Translations under genes and position numbers: made by a program | Shown: in pieces, positions 6,680-8,889 of the stretch | Numbering within the stretch: position 1 is the stretch's first letter | How the letters are laid out: each line of letters begins with the position of its first letter | Notes under the pieces: model-generated | Databases searched by the model: none | Told to the model about the DNA's origin: nothing | What the model saw: only the letters and a program-made list of their open reading frames with translations | From: Verrucomicrobiota bacterium | GTDB lineage: Bacteria; Verrucomicrobiota; Verrucomicrobiia; Limisphaerales; UBA11358 | Length of the DNA: 8,889 nt | Direction: 5' to 3' | Assembly: GCA_026225155.1 (NCBI GenBank) | Contig: JAMFSG010000324.1 | Coordinates: forward strand, 1 to 8,889

Positions 6680-6994
6680 ATGCCGACTTACGAATACATC
6701 TGCAAAAAATGCGGCCATGAATTTGAGGCGTCGCATTCCATGTCTGCCGCGCCGCTGAAAATTTGCCCTGAAGAATCCTGCGGGCAGAAAAAGTGGGGCC
6801 GCGGCAAAGTGGAAAAAAAGATCGGCGCGGGCGCGGGTTTGCTGTTCAAAGGCAGCGGCTTTTACATCACCGATTATCGCAGCGAAGGCTACAAATCGTC
6901 GGCGAAAAAAGATTCCGGTTCCGGCGGCGAAACTAAAACCGCCGCAAAAACCGAAGCCAAGCCGGCACCGGCAAAAAAAGCGGATAAAAAATGA
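6680..6994 (+). CDS. FmdB-family zinc ribbon protein
   Basis: This small 104-residue protein has the N-terminal zinc ribbon of the FmdB/CxxC_CxxC_SSSS family (Zn_ribbon_8), whose members are often called regulatory proteins although a molecular role is not established. It starts with the diagnostic MPTYEYICKKCGHEFE, giving the first knuckle Cys8-x2-Cys11. The second pair is Cys29 and Cys34 in CPEESCG, four residues apart where the common form is CPxCG. The family hallmark LLFKGSGFYITDYRS lies at about 55-69. Residues 71-104 are a Lys/Ala/Pro tail of low complexity that may bind nucleic acid. An in-frame TTG two codons upstream is not preferred because MP-x-YEY is the conserved start. The stop TGA overlaps the next gene's ATG as ATGA, indicating translational coupling. 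Confidence 0.92.
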   Translation: MPTYEYICKKCGHEFEASHSMSAAPLKICPEESCGQKKWGRGKVEKKIGAGAGLLFKGSGFYITDYRSEGYKSSAKKDSGSGGETKTAAKTEAKPAPAKKADKK

Positions 6995-8700
6995 AATTTC
7001 GGTTCCAATGTTCAAGCGGTGAAGGATTAAAAAACTTCACCGCTTTAACTTTTTTTCTGGGCGCGATTTTTTTGGCCGGTAATTCCTCCGCCCAATTTTC
7101 CGCCGACAACACGCTCACGGCGCGCAGCATTTCCGGCCAGTTCATCATCAACGCGTCGCCGGATTTTTCGCCGCTGTTTTACCGCCGGGATTTTGCGGCC
7201 AACACCAATCTGGTCCGCCTCGAACCGGCGTTGCTCGCCGTTTCCGCCGAGCGTTTCAAAACCTTGCTCTGGCAGCAGCTCGGCTTGAAACCAGATTCGG
7301 CGTGGCGGGGAAAAATATTTCTCATGTTGCGTCCGGCGCATTCGCCCGACGACGGCGTGGTCATCGCGTCCGGCCCGATTTTGCACGCGTGGGATTATCG
7401 GGTGACGCTGCCGGACGTGGTGACGCGCACGCGCTACGCCCGCGCGCTGTCCGCCGCGCTGCTGCTGGAGATCGCCAACCGCGACAATCCGGCGAACGGT
7501 CATTCCGCCGAAATTCCATCGTGGCTTGCGGACGGCCTGGCGCAATCGGCGCTGGATGAAGACGTGGCGAAAGTCATTTTGTCCACGCCCGATAAAACGG
7601 TGAACGATCTGCCATTGAGCAGCCTCGACGAAAAACAGCGCGGCCTCGACCCGCTCACGTCCGCGCGCGCAACGCTGCAAAATTATTCCGCGCTGACATT
7701 CGACCAATTGAGCTGGCCCACGGACGCGCAGGCGAATGGCGACGATGGTGGCGTTTATCTCGCGAGCGCACAATTGTTCGTGCATGAATTGCTCAACCTG
7801 AAAAATGGCGCGGTTAAGATGCGCATCATGCTGGCGCGCCTGCCCGACTGCCTGAACTGGCAGACCGCATTTTTTTTTGCGTTCCATGAAAATTTCCAGC
7901 GTCCGGTCGAAGTGGAAAAATGGTGGTCGCTCCGCGTCGTTGATTTTGCCGCGCACAATGCCGGCGCGCAATGGACGCTGGCCGACAGCAACCAAGAGCT
8001 GGCAAATTTATTGAGCATCGCGGTGGAAATCCGCGGCAGTTCCAACTCCCTGCCCGCGCATGCGGAAATTTCCTTGCAGGCCGCCATCCGCAGTTTTGCG
8101 CCGGAACAGCGCGACGCCATTTTGGAGGCCCGGTTGCGCAACATTGAACTCGCGCAATTCCGCATCGCGACGCCGTTTGCCGCACTGACATCCGGTTATT
8201 GCGTCGCGTTGCTGGATTTTCTCGGCGAGCGAAAAAGAAATTCACCCGCTCACACCTCGCCATTTTCAGGCGGCAACCGGTCGCCATCCACAATGGTGTC
8301 GAAACACGGAAACATTGGCGGCCCGATGAAAAAGCCGGCGGCCAACCTGGATTACCACACAGCGATTGCGGCTTATTTCGACCAGTTGAAAAAAAATCCG
8401 CAACTTGGGATCGTCAAACAACCGCAACCGGCTGCGACGCCAACGCCGGCGAGCGGCAGCAATTCACCAAAAAAGCCGGCAGTGATTTATCAGCCGGCGC
8501 CAGTAGATTTTTCTGAAGAGCCAGAAAATTATCCGCCGGTTTCGAGCGTGAATAAACATCAAACTGTCGCGATGATCAAACGCGCCAGCATCAATGACAC
8601 GTTGAAAAGACTGGATACGCTGGACATCATCCGCCGGGAACTGATCATCAGTTTGCATCTTAATTTCACACCGCGAAAACTGGCTTCCACCGCGCCTTAA
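6991..8700 (+). CDS. Secreted peptidase MA-like protein, apparently without the zinc site
   Basis: The 569-residue product has an N-terminal signal peptide (hydrophobic core FTALTFFLGAIFLAG, probable cut after Ala34 in NSSAQ). The middle, about 75-300, resembles the peptidase MA-like gluzincin fold: a helix at 150-163 where HExxH would lie, then IPSWLADGLAQ at 175-185, the equivalent of the usual P-x-W-L-x-E-G-x-A motif, then YLASAQLFVHELL at 256-268, like the later YAQSY-x-F-V-x-x-L helix. At the expected HExxH position the sequence is Leu159-Glu-Ile-Ala-Asn163, so both zinc-binding His are missing, and the third ligand Glu is Asp181. It is therefore probably not a zinc protease but may keep a binding or structural role. 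Residues 411-515 are a low-complexity Pro/Ser/Lys linker, and the last 50 form a helical tail. The start overlaps the FmdB stop by four bases. The fold assignment is my inference from motif spacing; the gene itself is certain. Confidence 0.72.
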   Translation: MKFRFQCSSGEGLKNFTALTFFLGAIFLAGNSSAQFSADNTLTARSISGQFIINASPDFSPLFYRRDFAANTNLVRLEPALLAVSAERFKTLLWQQLGLKPDSAWRGKIFLMLRPAHSPDDGVVIASGPILHAWDYRVTLPDVVTRTRYARALSAALLLEIANRDNPANGHSAEIPSWLADGLAQSALDEDVAKVILSTPDKTVNDLPLSSLDEKQRGLDPLTSARATLQNYSALTFDQLSWPTDAQANGDDGGVYLASAQLFVHELLNLKNGAVKMRIMLARLPDCLNWQTAFFFAFHENFQRPVEVEKWWSLRVVDFAAHNAGAQWTLADSNQELANLLSIAVEIRGSSNSLPAHAEISLQAAIRSFAPEQRDAILEARLRNIELAQFRIATPFAALTSGYCVALLDFLGERKRNSPAHTSPFSGGNRSPSTMVSKHGNIGGPMKKPAANLDYHTAIAAYFDQLKKNPQLGIVKQPQPAATPTPASGSNSPKKPAVIYQPAPVDFSEEPENYPPVSSVNKHQTVAMIKRASINDTLKRLDTLDIIRRELIISLHLNFTPRKLASTAP

Positions 8701-8710
8701 ACCGGCCTGC

Positions 8711-8738
8711 TTGACAGCGAACGATTCGCAATTATTGT
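8711..8738 (+). promoter_or_regulatory. Possible promoter before the aminomutase gene
   Basis: A perfect TTGACA (8711-8716) is followed after 16 bp by TATTGT (8733-8738, four of six matches to TATAAT). It lies in the 49-bp gap after the MA-like gene and would leave only a very short leader before ATG 8750. The -35 box is good and the -10 box weak. Confidence 0.25.
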
Positions 8739-8749
8739 GAGCCTATAAA

Positions 8750-8889
8750 ATGCAGACCGAACTTTCAGCGTCACCGGTTGACGAGCCGCCTGCGGCCAAC
8801 TCGCCGCAATCTCTCAAGCAATTCAAATCTGCCGGTCGTGGTTTCTGGCACGATGTTTCCGAGGCCGATTGGAACGACTGGCGCTGGCA
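8750..8889 (+). CDS. Lysine 2,3-aminomutase/EpmB-family radical SAM enzyme, N-terminal fragment
   Basis: Only the first 46 codons are in the window. After a variable, Pro- and Ser-rich leader (residues 1-28) the sequence FWHDVSEADWNDWRW (32-46) matches the characteristic start of lysine 2,3-aminomutase (KamA) proteins, where a D-V-S-x-x-x-W-x-D-W-x-W-Q block precedes the radical SAM domain. Those enzymes use AdoMet, a [4Fe-4S] cluster and pyridoxal phosphate to move the alpha-amino group of lysine to the beta position. The catalytic CxxxCxxC and PLP-binding Lys are beyond the end, so activity and the choice between free-lysine aminomutase and EpmB (which acts in EF-P modification) cannot be settled. 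The ATG follows the MA-like gene by 49 bp. A GTGAG nine bases upstream is at best a weak ribosome binding site. Confidence 0.8.
   Translation, partial: MQTELSASPVDEPPAANSPQSLKQFKSAGRGFWHDVSEADWNDWRW

Noticed and set aside
8221..8335. Possible frameshift in the MA-like gene around the change from FLGERKRN to a low-complexity stretch
   Set aside because: The neighbouring frames give no better continuation and the original frame resumes a sensible helical C-terminus through to the stop, so it is more likely a disordered linker.

Overview
The window is a chromosomal segment of a Gram-negative bacterium. Its base composition is moderately GC-rich, and A/T runs inside genes give many Lys, Asn and Phe codons. 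The protein families and their style point to Verrucomicrobiota, most likely the Limisphaerales/Pedosphaera side. That is an inference from general resemblance, not from a marker gene. The clues are a short Pro-rich N-terminus ahead of a DUF4190-like membrane region, an FmdB zinc ribbon with a Lys/Ala tail, a SurA/parvulin protein beside an Asn/Gln-rich coiled-coil protein, palindromic intergenic repeats, and starts that almost all lack a Shine-Dalgarno sequence.

Left part (1-2950): the 3' end of a family 1 beta-glucosidase gene on the + strand converges on a two-gene minus-strand unit. That unit is a three-helix membrane protein of unknown function followed 22 bp later by a GT-B glycosyltransferase. 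The 235-bp space between the converging stop codons holds a dense cassette of palindromes. It includes a perfect 27-bp inverted repeat whose arms are themselves hairpins, and four smaller GC-rich hairpins with 3-nt loops. This cassette is the most unusual DNA in the window.

Right part (2951-8889): after a 146-bp divergent intergenic region with plausible promoters on both strands, six genes run along the + strand. In order they are serA (3-phosphoglycerate dehydrogenase, long ACT-containing type), a secreted SurA-like parvulin prolyl isomerase, a membrane-anchored coiled-coil protein, a small FmdB-family zinc ribbon protein, a secreted protein that looks like an inactivated peptidase MA-like gluzincin (its start overlaps the FmdB stop as ATGA), and the first 46 codons of a lysine 2,3-aminomutase-family radical SAM enzyme. 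Gaps up to the MA-like gene are short (46, 46, 29 and -4 bp) and no clear terminator is visible, so co-transcription is plausible. The parvulin, coiled-coil and MA-like proteins all carry export or membrane signals and could act together in the envelope, but nothing in the sequence proves this. No RNA genes, CRISPR arrays, complete insertion sequences or transposases were seen.
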